Source of the DNA: Roseobacter sp. GAI101
GTDB taxonomy: Bacteria; Pseudomonadota; Alphaproteobacteria; Rhodobacterales; Rhodobacteraceae
DNA length: 64,000 nucleotides
Direction of reading: 5' to 3'
Assembly (NCBI RefSeq): GCF_000156335.1
Contig: NZ_DS999213.1
Location: 2,171,549-2,235,548 of the forward strand
A program made the translations under genes and the position numbers. Shown here piece by piece: positions 45,134-53,784 of the stretch; the stretch's first letter is position 1; every line of letters starts with the position of its first letter. The notes beneath the pieces were generated by a model. That model was not told where the DNA came from. It saw only the letters and a program-made list of their open reading frames with translations, and searched no databases.

Positions 45134-45163
45134 TTCAGTTTCCTTTAAGAGGTTAAATCGGGG

Positions 45164-45580
45164 TCAGCTGATCCGTGCGCCCAAGGCCTTCTTCACCTCG
45201 GCACTGGCCTGAAGCGCGCCCAGCACGTTGATCGACCCGATGGTGGCAAGCGCCAGTTCGGGCGTCACGTCGCTGGCGATGCGGGCAAGGCCCACCACCT
45301 TGATGTGCAGGATTTCATTGGCAGCCTGCACGGCCTCAAGATCGGCTGTGGTGTAATCGCGCAGGCCCAGTTCCATCGTGTGGCGGTCGATTGACTGCGT
45401 CACGGTATCGGATTGATGGTCCAACTGGTTGCGAATGGCAGTGCGGATAAAATCGCTGCGGTTCGAATAGAACCCTTCCTGCACCAACAGATCAATCCGG
45501 CCCAGATCGACAAAGCCAAGGTTGATGGTGATCTTTTCGTTTTCCGGCATCTTGTCCCGGATCTGTCTGACGTTGCTCAT
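45164..45580 (-). CDS. CopG-like ribbon-helix-helix protein
   Basis: 138 aa. Residues about 14-50 fit a ribbon-helix-helix DNA-binding unit (KITINLGFVDLGRIDLLV followed by SDFIRTAIRNQ). The rest is an uncharacterised helical tail. It lies 31 bp upstream of the depolymerase-like gene. A 6-bp inverted repeat covers the region just before its start codon, consistent with autoregulation. Confidence 0.78.
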   Translation of the reverse strand: MSNVRQIRDKMPENEKITINLGFVDLGRIDLLVQEGFYSNRSDFIRTAIRNQLDHQSDTVTQSIDRHTMELGLRDYTTADLEAVQAANEILHIKVVGLARIASDVTPELALATIGSINVLGALQASAEVKKALGARIS

Positions 45581-45589
45581 GACGTTTCT

Positions 45590-45605
45590 CCATCCATGTG
45601 GATGG
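45590..45605. promoter_or_regulatory. Palindrome at the CopG-like gene start
   Basis: CCATCC-ACAT-GGATGG lies 10 bp before the ATG and includes the GGAG ribosome-binding site. A repressor bound there, or the RNA hairpin itself, could block translation or transcription of the esterase operon. Confidence 0.35.
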
Positions 45606-45657
45606 TATATGGATGCTAACCGCCAGTTTGCAACACGTGATTTGGATTTACCCGCGC

Positions 45658-47079
45658 TTAGGCCAACATCCGCACAGCTGTTTCCAGATCGGCTCTGAAT
45701 TGCGCGGTGGCATCCGCCTTGGCGGCACGGTCGGGCAGACGCAGCAGATAGGACGGGTGCAGGGTCAGCAGCACGGGTGTGCCGTCTGGCGCCTCTTCCA
45801 CCTTGCCACGGCGGGCAAGGATCGCGTCACGGCGGCCCGTCAGCCCCTCGGCGGCCGTGGCCCCCATGCCAAGGATCAGCTTGGGCTTCACTTGCGCCAC
45901 TTCGGCATCCAGCCACCAGCGGCAATGGTCAATCTCAGAGGTGTTGGGCCGCTGGTGGATACGCTTTTTACCGCGCGGCGTGAATTTAAAGTGCTTCACC
46001 GCATTGGTGACATAGGCCCGGGACCGGTCCAGCCCCGCCTGTACGGCGATCTGGTCGAACAACTGCCCGGCAGGACCGACAAAGGGGCGACCGCTCAGGT
46101 CTTCTTGGTCTCCGGGCTGTTCGCCAACGATCATCAGGTCGGCATCCATCGGCCCTTCGCCCACGACGGCTTGCGTCGCGGTACAATGCAGCGGGCAGCG
46201 GGTGCAGGCGGCAATCGCGGCGGGCAGCGCATCGCTGGGGCCGTCCCACGCCGAGTGATGCGCCGCCAGTTGCGCCTGAACCTGCGCCATCCGCGCGGGG
46301 GGCAGCGACGGGGCCGCTTGGGCCATGGCACGCGCGCGGGCAGGGGCATCGGCGATCATCCGGGGGATGAATGCCGCTTCGGGCATGTTCTTCCAGTATT
46401 TCTTGGGCATCTCGGATTGCATGGCTTTGACCATGAGCCGCGCGGGGTTAAAGATATTCTGGAAATAGGTGATCCAAAGCTGTTCGCTGGCGTCTTCGGG
46501 CAGGTGCGGCTTTTCCTGCCCCTCGTGAAACGACAGCTTGCCGTTTTCAAACACTGCGGACACATCCGGCGTCAGGATACGCCAATCCATATCGCTGAAG
46601 CGGCGCACAAAGAAATCCGCCGTGGGTTCAACCGTATGGTACGTCGGTTCAAACCAGGCGGCAAAGGACCGGCGCGGCGCATCGGCTTCGCCAATCTCGC
46701 GAAAGCGCACGAAGGCTTTCATCTTGTGCTGGCAGCGATGCACGTTCTTTTCCATTTGCCGCAGCCGCGACAGATCGCGATCGCCGCGATCCGTCATAAG
46801 ATGCGGCGCATCTTTCAACCGCCACAAAAAAGTATAAAGCCGGGCAAAGCGTTCAGGATCGCCGTGCCAGACCACGCTGCTTGCCATGCTGACAAAACTG
46901 CGCGGCACGGAGACTTGGCCGTTTGGACGCAGGGGCGCGTCGGTGCCAAACAGGTCGGGTGCCGTGTTGGCATCACCCCACAAGATGTCCTCGGGGCGGA
47001 TACCGGCTGCCAGAAACTGCCGCGCCGCATCGCGCCACGCCTGCGCGGTGCCGATCTGTGGCATGACGGCGCGGTGCAT
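45658..47079 (-). CDS. DUF4130-UdgX fusion, uracil-DNA binding protein
   Basis: 473 aa with two parts. Residues about 1-245 are a TIGR03915/DUF4130-type domain. Residues about 265-473 are a UdgX-type uracil-DNA glycosylase fold: GEQPGD motif, iron-sulfur Cys in CTRCPLHC, the KRIHQRP loop whose His forms the covalent bond to uracil-DNA in UdgX, and HPSYLL. The start overlaps the radical SAM gene's stop by one base. The pair recurs in bacteria and is thought to repair DNA bases. A LexA box precedes the operon. Confidence 0.88.
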   Translation of the reverse strand: MHRAVMPQIGTAQAWRDAARQFLAAGIRPEDILWGDANTAPDLFGTDAPLRPNGQVSVPRSFVSMASSVVWHGDPERFARLYTFLWRLKDAPHLMTDRGDRDLSRLRQMEKNVHRCQHKMKAFVRFREIGEADAPRRSFAAWFEPTYHTVEPTADFFVRRFSDMDWRILTPDVSAVFENGKLSFHEGQEKPHLPEDASEQLWITYFQNIFNPARLMVKAMQSEMPKKYWKNMPEAAFIPRMIADAPARARAMAQAAPSLPPARMAQVQAQLAAHHSAWDGPSDALPAAIAACTRCPLHCTATQAVVGEGPMDADLMIVGEQPGDQEDLSGRPFVGPAGQLFDQIAVQAGLDRSRAYVTNAVKHFKFTPRGKKRIHQRPNTSEIDHCRWWLDAEVAQVKPKLILGMGATAAEGLTGRRDAILARRGKVEEAPDGTPVLLTLHPSYLLRLPDRAAKADATAQFRADLETAVRMLA

Positions 47080-48314
47080 CAGAATAGGCTAAGTTGCTGT
47101 GGCGGAGGCGTAAAGCGGGCGCGCAAATTAACGCTGTCGGTCAGACTGCCGGGGGACCAACCGGCCGCCGTGATAAAGCTGCGCGCCTTTTTCATGGACG
47201 CGCCCATGCGGATCAGATCCTCGTAGCGCAGGGTGCGGTGGCGGCGGGTGGACAGGATGCGGTTGACGGTTTTCAAGCCAAAGCCGGGCACGCGCAACAG
47301 CATCTCGCGACTGGCGCGGTTGACGTCCAGCGGGAAGACCGCGCGGTGTACCAAGGCCCAGGCCAGCTTGGGATCAACCTCAAGATCAAGGTTCCCGTCG
47401 GCGGTCACCGACGTAATCTCGTCCAGCTGAAAATCATAGAACCGCAGCAGCCAATCCGCCTGATAAAGCCGGTGTTCACGCTGCAACGGCGGACGGATCA
47501 ACGGCAGCTTGGAGGAACTGTCAGGGATCGGCGAGAAGGCGGAATAATAAACACGCTTGAGCTTGTAGCTGGAATAGAGCCGCGTGGATTGCCCCAGCAC
47601 GGTGGCATCATTCGACCCGTCGGCCCCGATGATCATCTGCGTCGACTGCCCCGCAGGCGCGAACCGCGGCGGGCGCTTGCCTGTGTGGGATGTGTCTTTG
47701 GACACGTCTTTGCGCAGCCGGAAATCGGCCATCGCCTTGCGGATCTGTTCGGGCTTCTTCTCGGGGGCGTATTGCTGGATCGCGGCGTCGGTGGGCAGTT
47801 CGACGTTGATCGACAAACGATCCGCCAGCAATCCTGCTTCGGCAATCAGTTCGGGGGCGGCATCAGGGATGGTTTTCAGGTGAATGTAGCCGCGAAAGTT
47901 TTCCTCGTGGCGCAGTTTGCGCGCGATTTGCACCATGTCGGACATGGTTGCATCCGGCGACCGGATCACGCCCGAGGACAGGAACAACCCTTCGATATAA
48001 TTGCGGCGGTAGAATTCGATGGTCAGTTTGACCACTTCATCCACGCTGAACCGTGCGCGTGTGACGTTCGACGACGCCCGATTGATGCAATAGCTGCAGT
48101 CGTAAATGCAGAAATTGGTCATCAGGATTTTCAGCAGACTGATGCAGCGGCCATCCGGAGCATAGGCGTGGCAAATGCCACTGCCTTCGTTTGATCCCAA
48201 CCCTTTGCCATCACGCGAATCGCGCTTCGTAGAGCCTGAAGAGGCGCAGGAAGCGTCATATTTTGCCGCGTCACTTAGAATCGCGAGCTTTTGTTCTACC
48301 GTATGTTTAACCAT
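47079..48314 (-). CDS. Radical SAM DNA modification/repair protein (TIGR03916-like)
   Basis: 411 aa. The radical SAM cluster is CIYDCSYC near residue 70 (CxxxCxxC). A helix-hairpin-helix-like segment VPGFGLKTVNRIL near 345 suggests DNA binding. It is the family partner of the UdgX-DUF4130 protein. No Shine-Dalgarno site is visible before the ATG at 48314, and a LexA box lies only two bases upstream of it, so the message may be leaderless. Confidence 0.87.
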   Translation of the reverse strand: MVKHTVEQKLAILSDAAKYDASCASSGSTKRDSRDGKGLGSNEGSGICHAYAPDGRCISLLKILMTNFCIYDCSYCINRASSNVTRARFSVDEVVKLTIEFYRRNYIEGLFLSSGVIRSPDATMSDMVQIARKLRHEENFRGYIHLKTIPDAAPELIAEAGLLADRLSINVELPTDAAIQQYAPEKKPEQIRKAMADFRLRKDVSKDTSHTGKRPPRFAPAGQSTQMIIGADGSNDATVLGQSTRLYSSYKLKRVYYSAFSPIPDSSSKLPLIRPPLQREHRLYQADWLLRFYDFQLDEITSVTADGNLDLEVDPKLAWALVHRAVFPLDVNRASREMLLRVPGFGLKTVNRILSTRRHRTLRYEDLIRMGASMKKARSFITAAGWSPGSLTDSVNLRARFTPPPQQLSLF

Positions 48315-48316
48315 AC

Positions 48317-48331
48317 GTTCACTGTATGTTC
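48317..48331 (-). promoter_or_regulatory. LexA (SOS) box, alphaproteobacterial type
   Basis: GTTC-ACTGTAT-GTTC on the plus strand is an exact GTTC-N7-GTTC site, the known alphaproteobacterial LexA operator. It lies at the start codon of the radical SAM gene, with a minus-strand TTGACA about 17 bp further upstream. LexA would cover the -10 region, so the repair pair is probably damage-induced. Confidence 0.75.
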
Positions 48332-48419
48332 TTATCTGACGGATGTCATGTCAAATCGCCGTGTAACACCGCCGTGGCCTGCGCGTACGGCCAAGGCGGT
48401 TTCGTGCCGCGGCCGGGAC

Positions 48420-48791
48420 TTACGTTTCCAGGTCTGGATACACGCGACGCAGTGTTTCGATCAGCTTTTGGCTGCTGACGGGTTTTTTCACCACACGGTC
48501 GTCTGGCCCGACAAAGCTGATCTGATCGCGATCATAGGCCGTGATGTAAACGAAGGGGATGCCGCGTTCGCGCAGGATATCCGCAACGGGCTTTGACGTC
48601 TTGTTGTGGCCTAGGTTCACATCCAGAAAGGCGATGTCGATATCACCTTCGCGGGCTTTGACCTTGGCGTCTTCAAGATGGATACTTGGACCAACGACGG
48701 TAAAGCCGATATCCTCTAGGATGTCAGTCATTTCAAAGGCCACGACGACCTCGTCCTCAACGATGAATATGTTCTGGGGAGCATTAGTCAT
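48420..48791 (-). CDS. Single-domain response regulator
   Basis: 123-aa CheY-like receiver with acid pocket Glu12/Asp13, phospho-acceptor Asp57 (FLDVNLG) and Lys106 (VVKKPVS). There is no output domain, so it may signal by protein contact. Its ATG shares one base with the stop of the HWE kinase gene, making a co-translated pair. Confidence 0.88.
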   Translation of the reverse strand: MTNAPQNIFIVEDEVVVAFEMTDILEDIGFTVVGPSIHLEDAKVKAREGDIDIAFLDVNLGHNKTSKPVADILRERGIPFVYITAYDRDQISFVGPDDRVVKKPVSSQKLIETLRRVYPDLET

Positions 48792-49888
48792 TATTTTAAA
48801 TGGTCTTCCGTTTGTTGCGGCATCCGAAGGTGCCATTTATATCCATCAGGCTCGAAGAATGTCTTAATCTCTCCGCCTGTTTCCATCTGAAGCGCGCGCC
48901 CGGTGATGATGCTGCCAAAACCCGTCTCTTTCGGTTTTTCCGCACCGGGTCCGCCTGTCTCGATCCAATGGAGTTCTATAGCAGAACCATTTTCCGTCTC
49001 AGTTTGTTCCCAAGACAAATTGACACGCCCGTCCGGCACGGACAACGCACCATATTTCATGGCATTTGTCGCCAGTTCATAAAAGGCCATTGAAAAGGCC
49101 AGCGCCTGCCGCGAGGGGATTTCGATCTGGGGGCCGTTCATGATGATGCGGCCGTTTCCGATCGGGTCCAGCACATCGGCAGCGACGGCACCGATCGCGG
49201 CACGGTCCCACGTGGTACCGACCAATTTGGAATGCGCCACCGCGTAGGCGTTCAGCCGTTGGTCGATGGTTTCGCGCAGCCCGATCTGAACGCGCATCTT
49301 GCGCAGGGACTGGCTGACGATAGACTTGACGACACTGAAGGCGTTTTTGACACGGTGGTTCAGTTCGGCGATCAGGATGTTCTGCGCCTCGCGCAGGCGG
49401 CGTTCTTCCTCGATGTCGATCAGGGCAACCGTCGCCCCGATGCGCTGCCCTTCGCCATCCCGCACGGGTTCGCAAATGATGCGCATCCAGAAGAACGTCC
49501 CGTCGCCCCGCTTGTAGTTCACGTCAATCTCGGAATGGTCCTCGTTTTCGAGGATGACCCGCGCAAGGGGGTATTCGTGGCTCTGAACCCGGCTGCCGTC
49601 CTCGTGAAAGGATACCCATTCATCGTATGAATCCGTGCTCTCGGAATGGAATACCGGATGGCGCACCATCTTTTCAACGTGGCTGTTCCCATAAAGGATC
49701 TGGCCGTCCCCGTCCGCCATGATGACGCCGATCGGAACCGTTTCCATCATGGCTTCGAGAAAGCTCAATCGGTTGGAGGCATTGCGTGCCTTGTTCCTGC
49801 GCGCGGTGGTTTCATCATTATGTGCTGCCAACTCTTCTTGCAGATGCAGAAGCTCCTTGGCCATCTCGTCGGGTGATCGTGTCGGCAT
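48791..49888 (-). CDS. PAS-containing HWE-family sensor histidine kinase
   Basis: 365-aa soluble kinase. A coiled-coil N-terminus (about 5-45) precedes a PAS/PAC pair (about 45-165). The phospho-acceptor His is in ELNHRVKNAFSVVKS near residue 179, and the ATPase part shows the HWE-style N-box YELATNAMKYGAL. There are no membrane segments, so it senses a cytoplasmic cue. HWE kinases in this group serve light, stress and attachment responses; the cue here is unknown. Confidence 0.87.
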   Translation of the reverse strand: MPTRSPDEMAKELLHLQEELAAHNDETTARRNKARNASNRLSFLEAMMETVPIGVIMADGDGQILYGNSHVEKMVRHPVFHSESTDSYDEWVSFHEDGSRVQSHEYPLARVILENEDHSEIDVNYKRGDGTFFWMRIICEPVRDGEGQRIGATVALIDIEEERRLREAQNILIAELNHRVKNAFSVVKSIVSQSLRKMRVQIGLRETIDQRLNAYAVAHSKLVGTTWDRAAIGAVAADVLDPIGNGRIIMNGPQIEIPSRQALAFSMAFYELATNAMKYGALSVPDGRVNLSWEQTETENGSAIELHWIETGGPGAEKPKETGFGSIITGRALQMETGGEIKTFFEPDGYKWHLRMPQQTEDHLK

Positions 49889-50116
49889 GCTGTTTCCAAG
49901 ATGGTTAAATGTGCTCCGCGAGGAATTAGAGCTTAGGCGGGCAGAGTCTAGCGAAAAACCACGCCCGTTCATTGGATGCCATAGTTTTCGAATTTGCAAC
50001 ATTGGAAATCTGCCAGATCCGGCAACGGCCAGAAGGAATGGCGAGCACTGCCTGCACGTTGTTTCAGGGCGCAAACCACGGATCCGCCCAAGGTGCCGAA
50101 AGCAAGATGACCGAGG

Positions 50117-50782
50117 TTATTCAACGGCACTGCTTGCTTCGCCAAAGGGCTGTGTCAGATGCCGTTGCCGCGCCAGGAAGCGGTCAACATCATGCGCGTC
50201 GGGTTGGACGCCGGCGAAAAGTTCGACGTAGTGTTGAACGCGGGCATGCCTTTCAGTGACTGTTTCTTTGACCTGCATCGAGATATAGCCGATCTGGGTA
50301 TAGATCACGGTCAGCCCGCGCACCTCTGCCTGTTCGGGGGAATAGCCGTGCCGCGTGAACATGCCCGACACCGCACCGATACGACGCCTGTCCGCCGCGC
50401 CGACACGCCGTTGCAGATCGGCATCGTTGCGGGCCCAGTTCCGGATGGCCAGATCAAGAGGCGCATCAAACAGCGCGGTGTCCAGCCAGCAGTCCATCAG
50501 ATGAAAAAGTGCCTCGCAAATGTTGGATGCATCCTTTTGGCACCGGGCCTCGAGGGTGGCGGTATTCTTAGCTTCCCACATCTCGATCATCGCGCCATGC
50601 AGTTCGGCGATATCTTTGAAAAACCAGTAGAACCCCGTGCGTGTCAGGTTGAGCCTTTTGGCCAGAGCCATGATTTTGACAGCCTCGATACCGTCTGAAA
50701 TCAACAGATCATACGCGGCGTTCAGCCATATGTCCCTGGAGCCGCGCTGCCGCGAGAGGTTTGCGTTCATATCAAGCACCAT
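50117..50782 (-). CDS. TetR-family transcriptional regulator
   Basis: 221 aa. The N-terminal HTH (about 15-60: RDIWLNAAYDLLISDG then NLTRTGFYWFFKD) fits TetR; the C-terminal ligand domain is unassigned. It is divergent from the flavoprotein gene at 50897. Two matching inverted repeats lie in the shared gap. The ATG at 50782 is preferred over 50770 because a possible AAGAG site precedes it. Confidence 0.87.
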   Translation of the reverse strand: MVLDMNANLSRQRGSRDIWLNAAYDLLISDGIEAVKIMALAKRLNLTRTGFYWFFKDIAELHGAMIEMWEAKNTATLEARCQKDASNICEALFHLMDCWLDTALFDAPLDLAIRNWARNDADLQRRVGAADRRRIGAVSGMFTRHGYSPEQAEVRGLTVIYTQIGYISMQVKETVTERHARVQHYVELFAGVQPDAHDVDRFLARQRHLTQPFGEASSAVE

Positions 50783-50789
50783 AGAACTC

Positions 50790-50840
50790 TTGACACACAT
50801 GTCAATTGTGCGGCACGCTTTGAATGTGACACCCCTGTCA
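50790..50840. promoter_or_regulatory. Pair of TetR-type operators
   Basis: TTGACA-CACA-TGTCAA at 50790-50805 and TGACA-CCCC-TGTCA at 50827-50840 share the same half-site and 4-bp spacer, 36 bp apart. They lie between the TetR gene and the divergent flavoprotein, so a dimer on each site could repress both. Confidence 0.6.
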
Positions 50841-50896
50841 AGTCGCTTTGCTGAACCGGCCAAGCCGATTGTACCTTTGTTTGCGAGATCACCCCG

Positions 50897-52942
50897 ATGA
50901 CAAAAGACCCGCTGCTTCAGCCCTATCAACTCAAGCACCTGACGTTGAAGAACCGCATCATGACGACCAGCCACGAACCGGCCTACCCCGAGGACGGCAT
51001 GCCAAAAGACCGCTACCGCGCCTATCACGAAGAGCGCGCCAAGGCTGGTGTGGCCCTTGCGATGACAGCGGGATCGGCGGCGGTATCAAAGGACAGCCCG
51101 CCGGTCTTCAACAACATTCTGGCCTACAAGGACGAGGTCGTGCCGTGGATCCAAAACCTGACCGACGGGTGCCACGCCCACGGCTGTGCCGTCATGATCC
51201 AATTGACACACCTGGGGCGGCGCACCACTTGGAACAAGGGTGACTGGCTGCCGTCGGTATCGTCGTCGAAACACCGCGAACCGGCACACCGCGCCTTTCC
51301 CAAGCTGATCGAGGATTGGGACATTGACCGCATCATCACCGACTTTGCCGATGCTGCCGAACGCATGAAGGCCGGCGGCATGGACGGGATCGAACTACAG
51401 GTTTACGGCCACCTTCTGGATCAGTTCTGGTCACCGCTTTCGAATGATCTGGTCGGGCCATACGGGGCCGATACATTGGAGAACCGCATGCGGTTCCCGC
51501 TTGATGTGCTGGGCGCGGTCCGCAAGCGGGTCGGAGACGATTTCATCATCGGCTTCCGTTATACCGCCGATGAAGCGCAGAAAGGCGGGATCACCGCCGA
51601 AGACGGGCTGGAGATTTCCAGAAAACTGGCCGCGACAGGCCAGCTTGATTTCCTGAACGTCGTCCGAGGCCGTATTCACACCGACCCCGCGATGACCGAC
51701 CTCATTCCCGTGCAGGGCATGGCAAATGCCCCGCATCTGGACTTTGCCGGGCAGGTCAAAAAGCTGACGGGCATGCCGACATTCCATGCAGCGAAAATCC
51801 CCGATGTCGCCACCGCTCGGCACGCAATCGAGGCGGGGTTGTTGGATATGGTGGGCATGACCCGCGCCCATATGGCCGATCCGCATGTGGTCAAAAAGAT
51901 CATCGAGGGTCGCGAGGAAGACATCCGCCCCTGCGTCGGTGCAACCTATTGCCTTGATCGCATCTATCAGGCGGGCGAGGCGCTGTGCATCCACAATCCG
52001 GCGACCGGCCGCGAACTGACGATGCCACACGAGATTTCGCCCGCCGCAGTCAAGCGAAAGGTCGTCATCATCGGCGCGGGCCCGGCAGGCCTTGAAGCTG
52101 CGCGGGTCGCGGCAGAGCGGGGCCATGACGTCGTCGTCTTTGAGGCGCAGGCCGATCCCGGAGGGCAGATCCGTCTGACGGCCCGCAGCCCGCGCAGGCG
52201 CGAAATGATCTCGATCATCGCGTGGCGGATGGCCCAATGTGCCGCACGCGATGTGGTGTTCCACTTTAACACCTGGGCCGAAGCTGCGGATGTCATGGCG
52301 CTGAACCCCGACGTCGTGATCGTGGCGACGGGGGGCATGCCCAATCTCGAGCTGTTCGAGACCGGCAAGGATGCTGCAAATGTGGTGTCTGCCTGGGACA
52401 TCATTGCAGGCGATGTGAAGCCTGCTCAAAACATCCTGATCTACGATGAAAGCGGCGACCACCCTGCCCTGCAGGCCGCGGAAATCGCGGCCTTTGCAGG
52501 ATCAAAGGTCGAGGTGATGACACCTGACCGCACATTTTCGCCCGACATCATGGCCATGAATCTGGTGCCCTACATGCGGTCGCTGCAAGACAAGGATGTG
52601 ACCTTTACCGTGACCCGCAGATTGCTGGGTGTCCTGCGTAACGGCAACCAGCTTACCGCAACGATCGGCACGGATTACAGCGACCACACAGAGATGAAGG
52701 ACTACGATCAGGTGGTCGTGAATTATGGCACACTGCCCCTGGATGATCTGTATTTCGACCTCAAGCCCAAAAGCTCGAACGGGGGGGCCGTGGACCATGA
52801 CGCCTTGATCGCCGGCACGCCGCAAACGATGACGCGCAACGAAAGCGGCACGTTCCAGTTGTTCCGCATCGGCGACGCGGTTTCCGCCCGCAACACGCAC
52901 GCAGCGATCTATGATGCCTTGCGCCTTGTGAAGGATATCTAG
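50897..52942 (+). CDS. FMN/FAD iron-sulfur oxidoreductase (DgcA/StcD-like)
   Basis: 681 aa. Residues about 1-360 are an Old-Yellow-Enzyme barrel. Iron-sulfur cysteines follow in CVGATYCLDRIY and LCIHNP near 350-375. Residues about 385-680 are an FAD/NAD-binding half starting VVIIGAGPAG. The SSKHREPAHRAFPKL segment resembles demethylases of dimethylglycine and N-methylproline, so removal of an N-methyl group is a reasonable guess. No methylamine pathway genes are adjacent. The end overlaps the next TetR gene by 4 bp. Confidence 0.82.
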   Translation: MTKDPLLQPYQLKHLTLKNRIMTTSHEPAYPEDGMPKDRYRAYHEERAKAGVALAMTAGSAAVSKDSPPVFNNILAYKDEVVPWIQNLTDGCHAHGCAVMIQLTHLGRRTTWNKGDWLPSVSSSKHREPAHRAFPKLIEDWDIDRIITDFADAAERMKAGGMDGIELQVYGHLLDQFWSPLSNDLVGPYGADTLENRMRFPLDVLGAVRKRVGDDFIIGFRYTADEAQKGGITAEDGLEISRKLAATGQLDFLNVVRGRIHTDPAMTDLIPVQGMANAPHLDFAGQVKKLTGMPTFHAAKIPDVATARHAIEAGLLDMVGMTRAHMADPHVVKKIIEGREEDIRPCVGATYCLDRIYQAGEALCIHNPATGRELTMPHEISPAAVKRKVVIIGAGPAGLEAARVAAERGHDVVVFEAQADPGGQIRLTARSPRRREMISIIAWRMAQCAARDVVFHFNTWAEAADVMALNPDVVIVATGGMPNLELFETGKDAANVVSAWDIIAGDVKPAQNILIYDESGDHPALQAAEIAAFAGSKVEVMTPDRTFSPDIMAMNLVPYMRSLQDKDVTFTVTRRLLGVLRNGNQLTATIGTDYSDHTEMKDYDQVVVNYGTLPLDDLYFDLKPKSSNGGAVDHDALIAGTPQTMTRNESGTFQLFRIGDAVSARNTHAAIYDALRLVKDI

Positions 52943-53622
52943 GACACAGGTGGTGGCTGATAGCCGACAACCACAGCTCCCAAAACCATATCGACCACGC
53001 GCTGCCGCATTCTTTTCTGCCCTTCTTTAGTATAAAGGCTGTTGCCGAACGAGGTCGAGAACGTCGCCATGTTGGAGACGTTGTAGAAACTTGCCGAACT
53101 GGTCATCCAGTGAAGTTCGAGAGGGTCGGCATCCTCGCGCAGGACGCCGCTGGCTTTGCCCCGTTCGCAAACGTCGGCCAGTTTTTCGATGATCGCCTTG
53201 TTCAGCTTCGGAATGATCTCCGACTTCTTCACATACTCCGCGTTGTGAATATTCTCGATCATCACGAGGCGGATGAAATGCGGGTTGTTTACGTGTGAAT
53301 CGAACGTCGCTTCGGTCAACCGGCGCAGGGCCGCGACCGGTTCAAGGTCGCTGACATTCAACGCCTGTTCGGTCTCGCGCAGGGATGAATAGACCCGCTC
53401 CAGCACGTGCTGGTACAACCCTTCCTTATCGCCGAAGTAATAGTAGATCATCCGCTTGGACGTCGCCGTCCGCTTTGCGATCTCGTTGATGTTCGCACCG
53501 GACAGACCCTGCGCCGCGAATTCTTCAGTTGCGATCGTCAGGATGTTCTCCTTGACGGCCTCAGGATTCTTTTTCCACGATGTCTTCCGGTTTTGAGAAG
53601 CCTCGTCACAGCTGCCACCCAT
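52939..53622 (-). CDS. TetR-family regulator of the shikimate/quinate module
   Basis: 227 aa. HTH about 25-70 (ILTIATEEFAAQGLSGANINEIAKRT then SKRMIYYYFGDKEGLY, split here for brevity), followed by a C-terminal TetR domain with MIENIHNAEYVKKS, as in regulators of aromatic and quinate use. It is divergent from the TctC gene across a gap that holds two 30-bp-spaced repeats. Ligand likely the transported acid or a product. Confidence 0.87.
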   Translation of the reverse strand: MGGSCDEASQNRKTSWKKNPEAVKENILTIATEEFAAQGLSGANINEIAKRTATSKRMIYYYFGDKEGLYQHVLERVYSSLRETEQALNVSDLEPVAALRRLTEATFDSHVNNPHFIRLVMIENIHNAEYVKKSEIIPKLNKAIIEKLADVCERGKASGVLREDADPLELHWMTSSASFYNVSNMATFSTSFGNSLYTKEGQKRMRQRVVDMVLGAVVVGYQPPPVS

Positions 53623-53670
53623 TTCAAACGCCTCCCCACGTTTTTTGATTCTTGTGTTGAGATATCACAA

Positions 53671-53720
53671 AATTAACTCGAAGGTACAATCTATTTGACA
53701 AATTAACCACGAGGTACATA
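53671..53720 (+). promoter_or_regulatory. Two direct repeats and promoter of the TTT operon
   Basis: AATTAAC-N4-AGGTACA occurs twice, at 53671-53688 and 53701-53718, exactly 30 bp apart (about three helix turns). A TTGACA lies at 53695-53700, so the second copy falls between the -35 and -10 of the plus-strand promoter. These are likely the binding sites of the divergent TetR regulator. Confidence 0.6.
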
Positions 53721-53784
53721 AGTGAGGCATGACGGCGATGCGAGGAGCGAATCGCCGGCAAACGAACAACTAGGGAGGACACAA

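Noticed and set aside
43874-45148. 424-codon plus-strand frame
   Set aside because: Antisense shadow of the PHB-depolymerase-like gene with no recognisable domain.
45598-47226. 542-codon plus-strand frame
   Set aside because: It lies opposite the UdgX-fusion gene, whose motifs are unmistakable; the reverse frame is Gly/His/Arg-rich noise typical of GC-rich antisense.
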